NCBI GenBank assembly: GCA_052379845.1
Contig: JBQTCF010000016.1
Source of the DNA: Roseinatronobacter sp052379845
GTDB lineage: Bacteria > Pseudomonadota > Alphaproteobacteria > Rhodobacterales > Rhodobacteraceae
Direction: 5' to 3' (one strand)
DNA length: 64,000 bases
Below the pieces are notes generated by a model that was not told the DNA's origin, did no database searches, and saw only the letters and a program-made list of their open reading frames with translations. Shown piece by piece: positions 8,799 to 17,770 of the stretch (position 1 is its first letter; every line of letters begins with the position of its first letter). A program made the translations under genes and the position numbers.

Positions 8799-8891
8799 AC
8801 GTTTCATCCTATGCAAGGTTAACCACAAGTTACGCTGCATTCGTTAACAAACCCTTTAATCCCGCAAGCCCCCCATCACAGGATTGTTTGC

Positions 8892-9185
8892 ATGAACCAA
8901 AGCACCGCCGAGCAAATTGCACTGGACGCTTTCACATGGCTTTGCACCCAAGAGGAGCTTTTGCCGGTTTTCCTGAATGCCAGTGGTGCTTCGGTTGACG
9001 ACCTGCGCGCGGCCATCAGCGCGGCCGGGGGGCCGGATGTGGCCCTGCTTGGGGCTGTGCTGGATTTCATTGCAATGCGCGACGACACGGTGATCGCCTG
9101 CTGCGCGGCACAGAATTTGCCAAATGACGCAGTGGCGCGGGCACAGGCGGTGCTGGCCGGTCATGCGGGAATGCATTGGACATGA
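8892..9185 (+). CDS. DUF3572 family protein
   Basis: 97-residue soluble protein of the DUF3572 family, found widely in alphaproteobacteria. It carries the characteristic AEQIALDAFTWLCTQEELL opening and a helical body ending in a short tail. No catalytic residues are recognisable and the function is unknown. It is divergent from pleD and precedes aspS by about 100 nt, with an independent promoter for aspS between them. Confidence 0.8.
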   Translation: MNQSTAEQIALDAFTWLCTQEELLPVFLNASGASVDDLRAAISAAGGPDVALLGAVLDFIAMRDDTVIACCAAQNLPNDAVARAQAVLAGHAGMHWT

Positions 9186-9217
9186 CGCATGAATGCCCCT
9201 GATTGGCAGACTTGCCC

Positions 9218-9246
9218 TTGACTTCCGCCCCGCCAGATTGTGTATC
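9218..9246 (+). promoter_or_regulatory. Sigma-70-type promoter of aspS
   Basis: TTGACT, 17 nt, TGTATC, located 41 nt before the aspS ATG and after the end of the DUF3572 gene. Spacing is optimal and the -35 box is near consensus. This is a sequence prediction only. Confidence 0.55.
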
Positions 9247-9286
9247 GCGCGACAAGCCTGCACCTATGTAATCAAGGGAACAGCCC

Positions 9287-11068
9287 ATGCACGCCTATCG
9301 CAGCCATACCTGCGCCGACCTGACCGCCGCCCAAGTGGGTGAAACTGTGCGCCTGTCCGGCTGGGTGCACCGCATCCGCGACCATGGCGGCGTGTTGTTC
9401 ATTGACCTGCGCGACCATTATGGCATCACGCAGATTCTGGCCGACAGCGACAGCCCCGCCTTCGCCGATATCGAAAAACTGCGCGCGGAATATTGCGTTT
9501 GTATCGAAGGCACGGTCAAGGCGCGCGATGCGTCGCTGGTCAACACAAAGCTGAAAACCGGCGAGATCGAAGTTTACGCCCGCAAGCTGGATGTTCTGGG
9601 CGCGGCTGATGATTTGCCGCTGCCCGTTTTCGGGGAACCCGACTACCCGGAAGAAACGCGCCTGTCCTACCGCTTTCTGGACCTGCGCCGCGACGGCCTG
9701 CATGCCAATATGATGTTGCGCTCCAATGTGGTGCGGTCCATGCGGCAACGCATGTGGAACACGGGATTTACCGAATTCCAGACGCCCATCATTACTGCAT
9801 CCAGCCCCGAAGGGGCGCGCGATTTTCTGGTGCCGTCACGCCTGCACCCCGGCAAGTTCTACGCCCTGCCGCAAGCGCCGCAGCAGTTCAAGCAATTGAT
9901 CATGGTGTCGGGGTTTGACAAGTATTTCCAGATTGCGCCCTGTTTCCGCGATGAAGACCCGCGCGCCGACCGCTCGCCCACGGATTTCTACCAGCTTGAT
10001 GTGGAAATGAGCTTCGTTGAACAGGAAGACGTGTTTTCCACCGTTGGCCCCGTTCTGCAAGGCGTGTTCGAGGAGTTTGCGGGCGGCAAAAAGGTTGACC
10101 CCGCCGCGGACTGGCCGCGCATCCCCTATGCCGAATCGCTGTTGAAATACGGCACCGACAAGCCCGATTTGCGCAACCCGATTGAAATGCAGGTGGTGTC
10201 TGACCATTTCCGCGGATCGGGTTTTGCGATTTTTGCGAAACTGCTGGAAAATGACGGGACCGAGATTCGCGCCATTCCAGCGCCCACGGGCGGGTCGCGC
10301 AAATTCTGCGACCGGATGAACGCTTTTGCGCAGGCGCAGGGGCTGCCGGGGATGGGGTATATTTTCTGGCGTGCCGGTGATGACGGGCTGGAAGCCGCTG
10401 GCCCGCTGGCCAAAAATATCGGCCCCGAACGGACCGAGACCATTCGTCAACAACTGGGCCTTGGCGAAGGCGACGCTGCTTTCTTCCTTGGCGGCAAGCC
10501 TGCGCAATTCGAAAGCGTGGCCGCGAAAGCGCGCGACGAGATTGGCCGCGAATTGAAGCTGCTGGATGAAAACCGCTTCGCTTTTGCGTGGATCGTTGAT
10601 TTCCCGATGTATGAAGCAGATGCCGAATCCGGCAAGATTGATTTCAGTCATAACCCGTTTTCCATGCCCCAAGGTGGTATGGACGCGCTGGCGGGCGACC
10701 CGCTGAAGGTGCTGGGCTATCAGTATGATCTGGCCTGCAACGGCTATGAATTGCTGTCGGGCGCTATTCGGAACCACAAGCCGGAAATCATGTATCGCGC
10801 GTTTGAGATCGCGGGCTACCCGAATTCCGAAGTGGACAAGCGATTCGGCGGGATGGTCAAGGCGTTCAAATTCGGCGCCCCCCCGCATGGCGGTTGTGCA
10901 GCGGGCATTGACCGCATTGTGATGTTGTTGGCAGATGAGGCCAATATCCGGCAGGTCATTATGTTCCCGATGAACCAACGCGCAGAAGACCTGCTGTTGC
11001 ACGCGCCATCAGACCCGACAAATGAGCAGTTGCGCGACCTTGGGCTGCGGCTGGCGCCGAAATCCTGA
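9287..11068 (+). CDS. aspS: Aspartyl-tRNA synthetase
   Basis: 593-residue class IIb synthetase charging tRNA-Asp in the cytoplasm. Domains in order: N-terminal OB anticodon-binding fold (about 1-110, VRLSGWVHRIRDHGGVLFID), the catalytic core with motif 2 (FRDEDPRADRSPTDFYQLD), the bacterial GAD insertion (about 285-420), and motif 3 (GCAAGIDRIVMLL). Length fits the bacterial type (~590). In organisms that use GatCAB this enzyme is often non-discriminating and also charges tRNA-Asn; the sequence alone does not settle that. The ATG at 9287 follows AAGGGA. Confidence 0.97.
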   Translation: MHAYRSHTCADLTAAQVGETVRLSGWVHRIRDHGGVLFIDLRDHYGITQILADSDSPAFADIEKLRAEYCVCIEGTVKARDASLVNTKLKTGEIEVYARKLDVLGAADDLPLPVFGEPDYPEETRLSYRFLDLRRDGLHANMMLRSNVVRSMRQRMWNTGFTEFQTPIITASSPEGARDFLVPSRLHPGKFYALPQAPQQFKQLIMVSGFDKYFQIAPCFRDEDPRADRSPTDFYQLDVEMSFVEQEDVFSTVGPVLQGVFEEFAGGKKVDPAADWPRIPYAESLLKYGTDKPDLRNPIEMQVVSDHFRGSGFAIFAKLLENDGTEIRAIPAPTGGSRKFCDRMNAFAQAQGLPGMGYIFWRAGDDGLEAAGPLAKNIGPERTETIRQQLGLGEGDAAFFLGGKPAQFESVAAKARDEIGRELKLLDENRFAFAWIVDFPMYEADAESGKIDFSHNPFSMPQGGMDALAGDPLKVLGYQYDLACNGYELLSGAIRNHKPEIMYRAFEIAGYPNSEVDKRFGGMVKAFKFGAPPHGGCAAGIDRIVMLLADEANIRQVIMFPMNQRAEDLLLHAPSDPTNEQLRDLGLRLAPKS

Positions 11069-11142
11069 ACGGATGGCCGCGCGCGATACCCGCGCGTCCA
11101 AAATGCGGAAATTCGCGCGCGGGCGCGGTGCGGGCCAGAAGG

Positions 11143-11166
11143 CCAAAGGGGGCACGCCCCCTTTGG
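11143..11166 (+). terminator. GC-rich hairpin downstream of aspS
   Basis: Perfect 11-bp inverted repeat (CCAAAGGGGGC and its complement) with a 2-nt loop, 75 nt after the aspS stop. No U-run follows, so it is either a weak terminator, an mRNA-stabilising stem, or a copy of a repetitive intergenic element. The canonical bidirectional terminator lies about 70 nt further on. Confidence 0.5.
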
Positions 11167-11233
11167 AAACCCCGTGGATATTTAAGCCAGAATGAAAGAG
11201 CGCAGCCCATGACAGGGGCAGGGCGAGATACAA

Positions 11234-11264
11234 AAAAAGCCCCACAGAAATGGTGGGGCTTTTT
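11234..11264. terminator. Bidirectional intrinsic terminator between aspS and rpsD
   Basis: Stem of 12 bp (AAAAAGCCCCAC paired with GTGGGGCTTTTT) and a 7-nt loop, with A-run and T-run on opposite sides. It can terminate rpsD (ending at 11285 on the minus strand) and aspS read-through on the plus strand. Confidence 0.88.
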
Positions 11265-11284
11265 GGTGATTGCGGGCGAAGAAA

Positions 11285-11905
11285 TCAGTTCTTCGCGTAG
11301 AATTCGACCACAAGATTGGGTTCCATCTGCACCGGATACGGCACATCACCCAAGCTGGGTGTGCGCACGAAAGTCGCGGTCATTTTGGAATGGTCGACTT
11401 CCAGATAATCGGGCACGTCACGTTCGGCCAGACCAACAGCCTCCAGAACGATGGCCAGTTGCTTGGACTTGTCACGGATGGCGATAACGTCGCCTTCGCG
11501 GATACGGTAGCTGGGAATATTGACGCGCTGGCCGTTCACAGTGACATGGCCGTGGTTCACGAACTGGCGCGCGGCAAACACGGTCGGCACGAATTTTGCG
11601 CGGTAGATCACGGCGTCCAAGCGGCGTTCAAGCAGGCCGATCAGGTTTTCACCGGTATCACCTTTGATACGCTCGGCTTCGGCATAGATGCGGCGGAACT
11701 GCTTTTCGGTCAGGTCGCCGTAATAGCCCTTGAGCTTTTGCTTGGCGCGCAACTGTGTCCCGAAATCGGACAGTTTGGTTTTACGGCGCTGACCGTGCTG
11801 GCCGGGGCCATAATCGCGGCGATTTACGGGGCTTTTGGGGCGGCCCCAGATGTTTTCGCCCATGCGGCGGTCAATTTTATACTTGGCAGACGTGCGTTTT
11901 GTCAC
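11285..11905 (-). CDS. rpsD: 30S ribosomal protein S4
   Basis: 206-residue primary rRNA-binding protein of the small subunit body. The N-terminal region (TKRTSAKYKIDRRMGENIWG) and the S4 RNA-binding domain (about residues 95-160, RLDAVIYRAKF and VNIPSYRIREGD) are typical of alphaproteobacterial S4. The start is GTG, supported by GGAAGGAG 6-7 nt upstream and by the family length. It is a single gene outside the large ribosomal-protein operon, with its own promoter and a ~130-nt leader. Confidence 0.97.
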   Translation of the reverse strand: MTKRTSAKYKIDRRMGENIWGRPKSPVNRRDYGPGQHGQRRKTKLSDFGTQLRAKQKLKGYYGDLTEKQFRRIYAEAERIKGDTGENLIGLLERRLDAVIYRAKFVPTVFAARQFVNHGHVTVNGQRVNIPSYRIREGDVIAIRDKSKQLAIVLEAVGLAERDVPDYLEVDHSKMTATFVRTPSLGDVPYPVQMEPNLVVEFYAKN

Positions 11906-12041
11906 GGCTGATCTCCTTCCGAAATCGGCCCAAGTGGGCCTGTGAAGGGCGTTGTCCTTTCCCTGAGGGGGAGACAGGCTGTCCCTTGCGGGGGCCACCA
12001 ACACCAATGAATGCCCACAAGCTGGCGCTTGGGGATGGGGG

Positions 12042-12069
12042 CTTATACACCTGCGCTGGCGGGTGTCAA
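12042..12069 (-). promoter_or_regulatory. Strong sigma-70 promoter of rpsD
   Basis: On the minus strand: TTGACA (plus-strand 12064-12069), 16-nt spacer, TATAAG (12042-12047). Both boxes are near consensus. Transcription would start about 12035, giving a leader of roughly 130 nt before the rpsD GTG. Confidence 0.7.
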
Positions 12070-12093
12070 CTGCCATTCCCCCGCGCGCGCCAG

Positions 12094-13152
12094 CTATGCG
12101 GCCAGAAGGGCCGTTTCTGCCCGGCCAAGACAGCGGCGTGCCGTGTCCCCATAGCTGACAGCGCCCGCCGCGCCCAGTTCGGGCAGCACTGCGCGCAACG
12201 TGGCAAGATGAGGGCGCAGCACTTCTGGCGCGGCAAAGGCAGGGTGGAAGCTTTCGGTGGGCACGTTATTTGCGAAGATCACCTGATGGCGTTCCAGCAG
12301 AAGATGTATATAGGTGACCCCGTGTAGCGCCATATCCTGGCTGACCCCGGCATGGTCCAGCAAATCGCCAGCGCGCACCAGCACTTCGTCGTTGTTAAAC
12401 AATGCCCGCGCACGTGCGCCCTGTATCAAGACCCGGTGTCCGGCCGAAACGCGCAGATCATCAATGGGTTGCGCGGCGCCCAGGACGCCGCTGCACAGTC
12501 GGATCGGGCGTAAATGCGGGTAACGGCGCATGGCCATCCCGCATACGCGGCTGGTCCCTGTCCAGATGACCGGCTGTGGCCCGTCATCCTGCGTCAGGAC
12601 CAAGTCGCCGGCTTGTATCTGATGGATGGCGCGCGGGCCTGACGGGGTTGCGATCAAGGTGTCATCCGCGAAACAGATGATGTCTTGCTGCTGTGCCAAG
12701 GCGGGGGCAGCGGGGGCGCGGCATTGTTCAGTGTTCACCGCGCTTTCGATGACAAATAATGTTTGATCCTGCGGCGGCATTCCGTCTGCAAACACGGCAA
12801 TCCATCGTCCGGCAGCGTGGACAAGACGGGCACTGAACACCGTTGTTCCATCGGTCAGGACAAATCCCATCATGGGCGCTTCTGGCCGGTGGGGCAGGGC
12901 GTCGGCTGGGGGCACATGGCCCCCAAGGCGGGCCGCGACATGGCGCGCGCGGGCGCGAATGTCACGCGTTGCCCCAAGCATGCCCCCCAGACGCAGCACA
13001 TCGCCCTGCCCGTCAAGGCAGTGGATTTCACCGCGCCAGCACCATGACGACCCGACGCGCAGCCATTGCGGTTCCAGTCCGGCAATACCGTCGGTTTGTG
13101 TCGAATTCCAGTCAAGGGCAAAAACCCCGACCAAAAATGCTGCGCGTGTCAT
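12094..13152 (-). CDS. Hint (Hedgehog/intein) domain protein
   Basis: 352 residues. The C-terminal part is a Hint_2-type domain beginning at the self-processing cysteine C160 (DIICFADDTLIATPSG), continuing with IQAGDLVLTQDDGPQPVIW and a histidine-containing block (RVSAGHRVLIQGARA). The family is abundant in Rhodobacterales and is thought to autoprocess, but the purpose is unknown. The first ~155 residues match nothing I recognise and have no calcium-binding RTX repeats. The start MTRAAFLVGV is chosen because of AAGGG just upstream; a start 14 codons earlier is possible. It stands alone. Confidence 0.83.
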   Translation of the reverse strand: MTRAAFLVGVFALDWNSTQTDGIAGLEPQWLRVGSSWCWRGEIHCLDGQGDVLRLGGMLGATRDIRARARHVAARLGGHVPPADALPHRPEAPMMGFVLTDGTTVFSARLVHAAGRWIAVFADGMPPQDQTLFVIESAVNTEQCRAPAAPALAQQQDIICFADDTLIATPSGPRAIHQIQAGDLVLTQDDGPQPVIWTGTSRVCGMAMRRYPHLRPIRLCSGVLGAAQPIDDLRVSAGHRVLIQGARARALFNNDEVLVRAGDLLDHAGVSQDMALHGVTYIHLLLERHQVIFANNVPTESFHPAFAAPEVLRPHLATLRAVLPELGAAGAVSYGDTARRCLGRAETALLAA

Positions 13153-13264
13153 ATCTGCCCTTGCCCCTGCTGCTTTGGTGCAGCTTATGTGCAAAATCTA
13201 GCAGAAAATCGCGTTCAAAACCAGATGGATAATCTGGATGACGGCAAACTTGCGTGCAAATCTG

Positions 13265-13897
13265 TCAGCACACGCCCCAGGATCTGGCAATCATGGCGGC
13301 CTGTGTGCGGTTGCCTGCGCCAAGGCGACGATACAGGGTTTTGACATGCAGCTTGATCGTTGGTTCCCGCAAGCCCAGATCGCGGGCAATTTCCTTGTTG
13401 GTTTTCCCGTCACACAGCGCCTTGAGCACATCGAGTTCGCGCGCTGTCAATGCCGTGGCGGACAGCCCTTCTGCCCCGGGCGGGTGAAATTCGGGCGCTT
13501 CTGCAGGAAACAGGAAATCCACAGGAACAAACCGTTCCCCAAGCGCCATGAACCGTATTGCGCGCAACAAGGAACGCGCGGGCATGGATTTGGGCAGGAA
13601 GCCCCGCGCGCCCATCTGGATGGCGCGTTCGGCAACATCGCGGGTTGCGTTGCCTGAAAGGATAACCACGGGGGGGGCGGTGTCGGTGTCCATGAAGCGG
13701 CGCAGCCCCTGCAGCCCGTCCATGCCGGGCATGTCATAATCCAGCAAGGCCAGGTCAAAGCCCGGATGCGCCGCAACAGCTGCAATCGCATCTTCCATAT
13801 CGGTGGCTGCAACGATTTCCATGTCTGTTTCCTGCTGCAGAAAATTCTGCATCATGTCCAGAATCAAGGCGTGGTCATCGGCAATCAATAGTCGCAT
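13265..13897 (-). CDS. LuxR/NarL-family response regulator
   Basis: 210-residue two-component regulator: receiver domain (acid pair DD at residues 7-8, acceptor D53 in LLDYDMPGMDG, Lys in LPKSMPA) and a C-terminal LuxR helix-turn-helix (LTARELDVLKALCDGKTNKE, then LGLREPTIKLHVKTLYRRL). It would bind DNA when phosphorylated. The start MRLLIADDH fits the family. It lies 29 nt downstream of the large hybrid kinase in the same direction, so the kinase is the likely partner. Confidence 0.9.
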   Translation of the reverse strand: MRLLIADDHALILDMMQNFLQQETDMEIVAATDMEDAIAAVAAHPGFDLALLDYDMPGMDGLQGLRRFMDTDTAPPVVILSGNATRDVAERAIQMGARGFLPKSMPARSLLRAIRFMALGERFVPVDFLFPAEAPEFHPPGAEGLSATALTARELDVLKALCDGKTNKEIARDLGLREPTIKLHVKTLYRRLGAGNRTQAAMIARSWGVC

Positions 13898-13926
13898 AAG
13901 ATGACTTTCCAGAAATCCGTGCACAC

Positions 13927-16779
13927 TTAAATTTGTGGTGCCTGAGATAGAGCTGCAACTAATTCGGCGCCGGAAACGGAACGCGACACCACTGCAGTGA
14001 TAAGTTCGCTATCAAAATAATTTGCAAAACGCAACTCCTGTGATGCTAAAGTCACAAATACTTGCAGTTTGCAATTAACCGCCTTCAATTCTTTTGCAAG
14101 TTCTATCCCGGATATCGGTTCCAGATCCTGACTGATCACTACTGTGTCCCACGCTTGGGGGTCTTCGCGGAGTGCGTCCAGTGCATCATGGGGGTCTGTG
14201 CTGCTTGCAACCTCGGCGCCGGCTGCAGTCAGAATTTCTGCCATGACTTGCAAGGCGCGGTCATCAGCATCAACAAGCAGGATATGGCGGTCCAGAAGCG
14301 GTTGCCCCGCCAAAAGCACAGCGCCCCGCCCATCCTGACCAGCGGGGGTGGGGACCGGCAGAAACAGCCGCATCGTGGTTCCCCCGTCGGGGCCATCCAG
14401 CACCTGCAGGCCCCAGTTCCGCGCCGTGACAATATGCGCCACGATAACAAGCCCAAGGCCGGTTCCCGCGTCGCCCTTGGTTGTGAAATACGGTTTGAAC
14501 AGGTCGGACCTGTTCGCCGGAGAAATGCCCGTGCCGGTATCTGAAATATCGATGACAATATACGGGGTTCGCGCCGCAACCTTGCCGATATCGACAGCTG
14601 GCACAGGCAGGATGCTGTCATGCGTTTCAATGCGCAAGGTGATTTTCCCGCCCTCTGGACCTTGCTGGCGGATGGCATCGGCGGCGTTCATGATCAGGTT
14701 TATGAACACTTGCATCATTTCGGTGCCATCTGCCTGCGCGATGGCAGGTTTTGCGCCACAGTCAACCATGACCGCGATTTCCTTGCCCAGACCGGGCCGG
14801 ACCAGTTCGACGGATTGATTCAGCACCTCTGGCAGGTTAATCATGCCCGCTGCCGGTTTCATGCGGGCAAGTTTCATCAGGTTGGCAACAAGCGCCTGCC
14901 CCTGCAACCCGGCCGCATGGATGCGCGCCAGCCCCGGCGCCATGTCGGTGCCTGCCTTGGGTTGCAGAATGTCCACTGATCCCACAATCGTGGCAAGGAT
15001 ATTTGCGAAATCATGGGCCAGCCCGCTTGCCAGTTGGGACGTAAGCTGCCTGCTTTGGGCGATTTGCAGCTGTTCGCGCAATCGTTGGCGCTCAACCTCG
15101 GCAAGGCGGCGGGCCGTGACATTGCGCACCAAGGCGAAGATACTGCCATCATCCTGAACCGATAGCGACAGATCATACCACGCATCTTGCCCGTCAGCAT
15201 CTGGCAGCATGACTTCATCAGCCCAATAGCCTTCGTTCAGCAGGTCGGCCCAGATGCCGCTTAATGTTTCCATATGTTGCGGCGCAACCAATTCATGCCA
15301 ATACAGGGTGGAGATATCGGTATCTCGCGCGACACCCAGCACCTTGCGAAAGGCACAGTTCAGGTAGGAAAACCGCCCATCCGGAAACAGAATGGCAATC
15401 CCTTCGCGCGTGGCTTCCATTGCATGCACCTTGTCGCGCAGGGCGCGCGCTTCGGCCAGTTTATGCGATGTGATGTCCACACCCACGACCATGTAGCCCT
15501 GCACATATCCTTCGGGGCTGCGCAAGGGCTGGATGTTCAGATCCAGCCAATAGGAAACGCCCCGGCGGCTGCGGGCCTGAACCTCGGCGTTGATGCTGTG
15601 GCCATTGTCCAGCATCTGACAAAAATTACCAACCAGATCAGGCGCAGTTTCATGCAGGTGCAGAATATGGCTGGGTCGGCAGCCAAGGGCCGCTTTCACC
15701 GCATAGCCGGTGCGCGCCACGCTGGCGGGGTTCATCCATGTTACCAGCCGGTCCTTGTCGGCCAGCATGATCAGGTTGGTTGACAGTTCCGCAACCCGTC
15801 CCAACTGCCGGATCTGCCTGTCCTGCACATAGCTTTCGGTCACATCGCGCACAACAAACAGATAGCCATGCGCCTTGTAGGGGTCATCACGGTGGCGCCG
15901 GGTGGCGGTCAGGGTGAAGCGCTTTTCGCCTTCTGGAAATGGCAAAGTGTAGGAAAAACTATGGGACCAGCCAAAATGGTCAACCTGTTTCATGGCCTTG
16001 CGCACGATCTTTGCCACGCGCTGGGGCAGGACGCCTTCGGGGGCGCGCCCGATCACTTCGTCGGGGTTCAGGGCGAATACAAGCGGATCACTTTGGTTAA
16101 ATCCGACGATCGTCCCTTCGCTATCGGTTTCAACCAGCAATTCCGGCAGCGTCGATACCATCGCGGCCACGCGCGCGCGCTCTCGCTGCAATTCGGACCG
16201 GGTGCGCAGCAGAACACGCGACTGTTCTGCCCGGCTTTGCGCCAGCCCGATGGCCGCTGCGAAGCCCAGCATCTGGCTGTCCTCAAGGTCCGTGAAAACC
16301 CGGTGGCCGCGCACGAAATCCAGACCGACAAGACCGACCAAGTCCCCGTTGCACCACAATGACGACGCAATAAGTGATTTGATTTCCTGTTCTTCCAGCA
16401 ATTGGCGAAAAGCAGTGCCTGCGGGGACGTTGTTGATATCCACTATGAACGCCCTGCCGGATGTGCGGAATGCCTGCCAGAACGGGTCACCCATTTCATA
16501 GGGCAGGCGCTGCAATTGCGCCTTCAGGGGCGTGATGCCTGCGGCGCACCATTCATGCGTATTGTCGACGCTAACCGCATCCTTGATTCGGAAAATATAG
16601 GCGCGGTCGGCGCCCATGGCCTGACCAATCATTTGCAGGCTTATGGCAATGGCATTTTCCAGATGCTCGGGCGTGCATCGGTGCAGCAGGCTTTGGGCAT
16701 CGACAAAAGCACGCATTGTGGCAAGCGGGCTTTGGGTGTCTGGTGCGGACCTGACATCTATATTGCGCGTTTCAAGCAT
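13927..16779 (-). CDS. GAF/PAS hybrid sensor histidine kinase with degenerate receiver
   Basis: 950 residues, no membrane span, so a cytoplasmic sensor. Domains in order: GAF (about 35-190), three PAS domains (about 205-320, 330-440, 455-560), a dimerisation helix with phospho-acceptor H589 (ASGLAHDFANILATIVG), an ATPase domain (DTGTGISPANRSDLFKPYFT, GDAGTGLGLVI) and a C-terminal receiver-like domain. That receiver lacks a normal acid pocket (VDADDRA), acceptor context (VVISQDLEPISG) and the conserved Lys, so it probably cannot be phosphorylated in the usual way. No haem- or flavin-specific motif was recognised. The LuxR-type regulator 29 nt downstream is the likely output. Confidence 0.88.
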   Translation of the reverse strand: MLETRNIDVRSAPDTQSPLATMRAFVDAQSLLHRCTPEHLENAIAISLQMIGQAMGADRAYIFRIKDAVSVDNTHEWCAAGITPLKAQLQRLPYEMGDPFWQAFRTSGRAFIVDINNVPAGTAFRQLLEEQEIKSLIASSLWCNGDLVGLVGLDFVRGHRVFTDLEDSQMLGFAAAIGLAQSRAEQSRVLLRTRSELQRERARVAAMVSTLPELLVETDSEGTIVGFNQSDPLVFALNPDEVIGRAPEGVLPQRVAKIVRKAMKQVDHFGWSHSFSYTLPFPEGEKRFTLTATRRHRDDPYKAHGYLFVVRDVTESYVQDRQIRQLGRVAELSTNLIMLADKDRLVTWMNPASVARTGYAVKAALGCRPSHILHLHETAPDLVGNFCQMLDNGHSINAEVQARSRRGVSYWLDLNIQPLRSPEGYVQGYMVVGVDITSHKLAEARALRDKVHAMEATREGIAILFPDGRFSYLNCAFRKVLGVARDTDISTLYWHELVAPQHMETLSGIWADLLNEGYWADEVMLPDADGQDAWYDLSLSVQDDGSIFALVRNVTARRLAEVERQRLREQLQIAQSRQLTSQLASGLAHDFANILATIVGSVDILQPKAGTDMAPGLARIHAAGLQGQALVANLMKLARMKPAAGMINLPEVLNQSVELVRPGLGKEIAVMVDCGAKPAIAQADGTEMMQVFINLIMNAADAIRQQGPEGGKITLRIETHDSILPVPAVDIGKVAARTPYIVIDISDTGTGISPANRSDLFKPYFTTKGDAGTGLGLVIVAHIVTARNWGLQVLDGPDGGTTMRLFLPVPTPAGQDGRGAVLLAGQPLLDRHILLVDADDRALQVMAEILTAAGAEVASSTDPHDALDALREDPQAWDTVVISQDLEPISGIELAKELKAVNCKLQVFVTLASQELRFANYFDSELITAVVSRSVSGAELVAALSQAPQI

Positions 16780-16897
16780 AGGCCCCCTCAAATTCCTTGC
16801 AGAATCACCCCGACAAAAATGCGCAGCATTGCTTGATTATCGTATTCCCGCTATTTAGGCAAAGCTGAAGCATATCAAGTTCCATACGGAGGCTTTC

Positions 16898-17770
16898 TTG
16901 GACGAGTTACACACTGGCCGCATGACAAAGGACGGCATTCGACTTCATGAACCGGCAGATTTTGCCGGAATGAACAAGGCCGGTCAGCTTGCTGCCAGAA
17001 TACTGGACGAGATTGCCGAGCATGTCTTTCCCGGGCAAACCACCGGAACGCTTGACCGTATCATCACCGATAAGGTTGCCGCAGCGGGTGCGACCTCGGC
17101 CACGATCGGGTATCGGGGGTATCAGCACGCCAGTTGTATTTCGGTCAATCATGTTGTGTGTCACGGCATTCCCGGCGCGCCCATCCCCATGAGCAAGGAT
17201 GAGACAATCTCCAAGGACCCGGAAAAGCGCCGCCCCGATGATGCGCTGAAAGATGGCGATATCCTGAACATTGATGTCACTGTCATCGTGGATGGCTGGT
17301 TTGGCGACACCTCGCGCATGTATGTGGCGGGCACCCTGCCGCGCCGCGCCGAGAAGCTGATTCAGGCAACCTATGACGCGCTTATGCTGGGCATCGAAGC
17401 GGTGCGGCCGGGCAATACATTCGGTGATATCGGGCAGGCCATCCAGTCCTATGTAGAAAGCCAGCGCATGTCCGTTGTGCGCGATTTCTGCGGGCACGGA
17501 CTGGGGCGGGTGTTCCATTCGCCGCCCAACGTGTTGCATTACGGGCGCGCGGGCAGCGGCCCGAAGCTGGAAGAGGGCATGTTCTTCACCATTGAACCCA
17601 TGGTCAATCTGGGGCGGGCGGAAACAGTTGTTCTGGCTGATGACTGGACCGCCATTACACGCGACAAAATGCTGTCAGCGCAGTTCGAACATTCCATCGG
17701 GGTGACGGCAAGCGGGTTTGAAATCTTTACCCTGTCGCCGGCGGGCCGCTTTCATCCGACATGGGGCTAG
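16898..17770 (+). CDS. map: Type I methionine aminopeptidase
   Basis: 290-residue metalloprotease removing N-terminal Met from nascent proteins. Metal ligands D126, D137, H200, E233 and E264 and the substrate histidine H89 (VVCHGIPG) are all present. The TTG start is supported by ACGGAGG 5 nt upstream and by the match of its N terminus (MDELHTGRMTKDGIRLHEP) to alphaproteobacterial homologues; the ATG 8 codons later lacks such a site. Between HGIPG and KDGDILNID there is a hydrophilic insertion of about 20 residues (around 94-117), charged and Pro-containing, that I do not expect in the common form. The 3' end overlaps the convergent yihY gene by 44 nt. Confidence 0.93.
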   Translation: MDELHTGRMTKDGIRLHEPADFAGMNKAGQLAARILDEIAEHVFPGQTTGTLDRIITDKVAAAGATSATIGYRGYQHASCISVNHVVCHGIPGAPIPMSKDETISKDPEKRRPDDALKDGDILNIDVTVIVDGWFGDTSRMYVAGTLPRRAEKLIQATYDALMLGIEAVRPGNTFGDIGQAIQSYVESQRMSVVRDFCGHGLGRVFHSPPNVLHYGRAGSGPKLEEGMFFTIEPMVNLGRAETVVLADDWTAITRDKMLSAQFEHSIGVTASGFEIFTLSPAGRFHPTWG

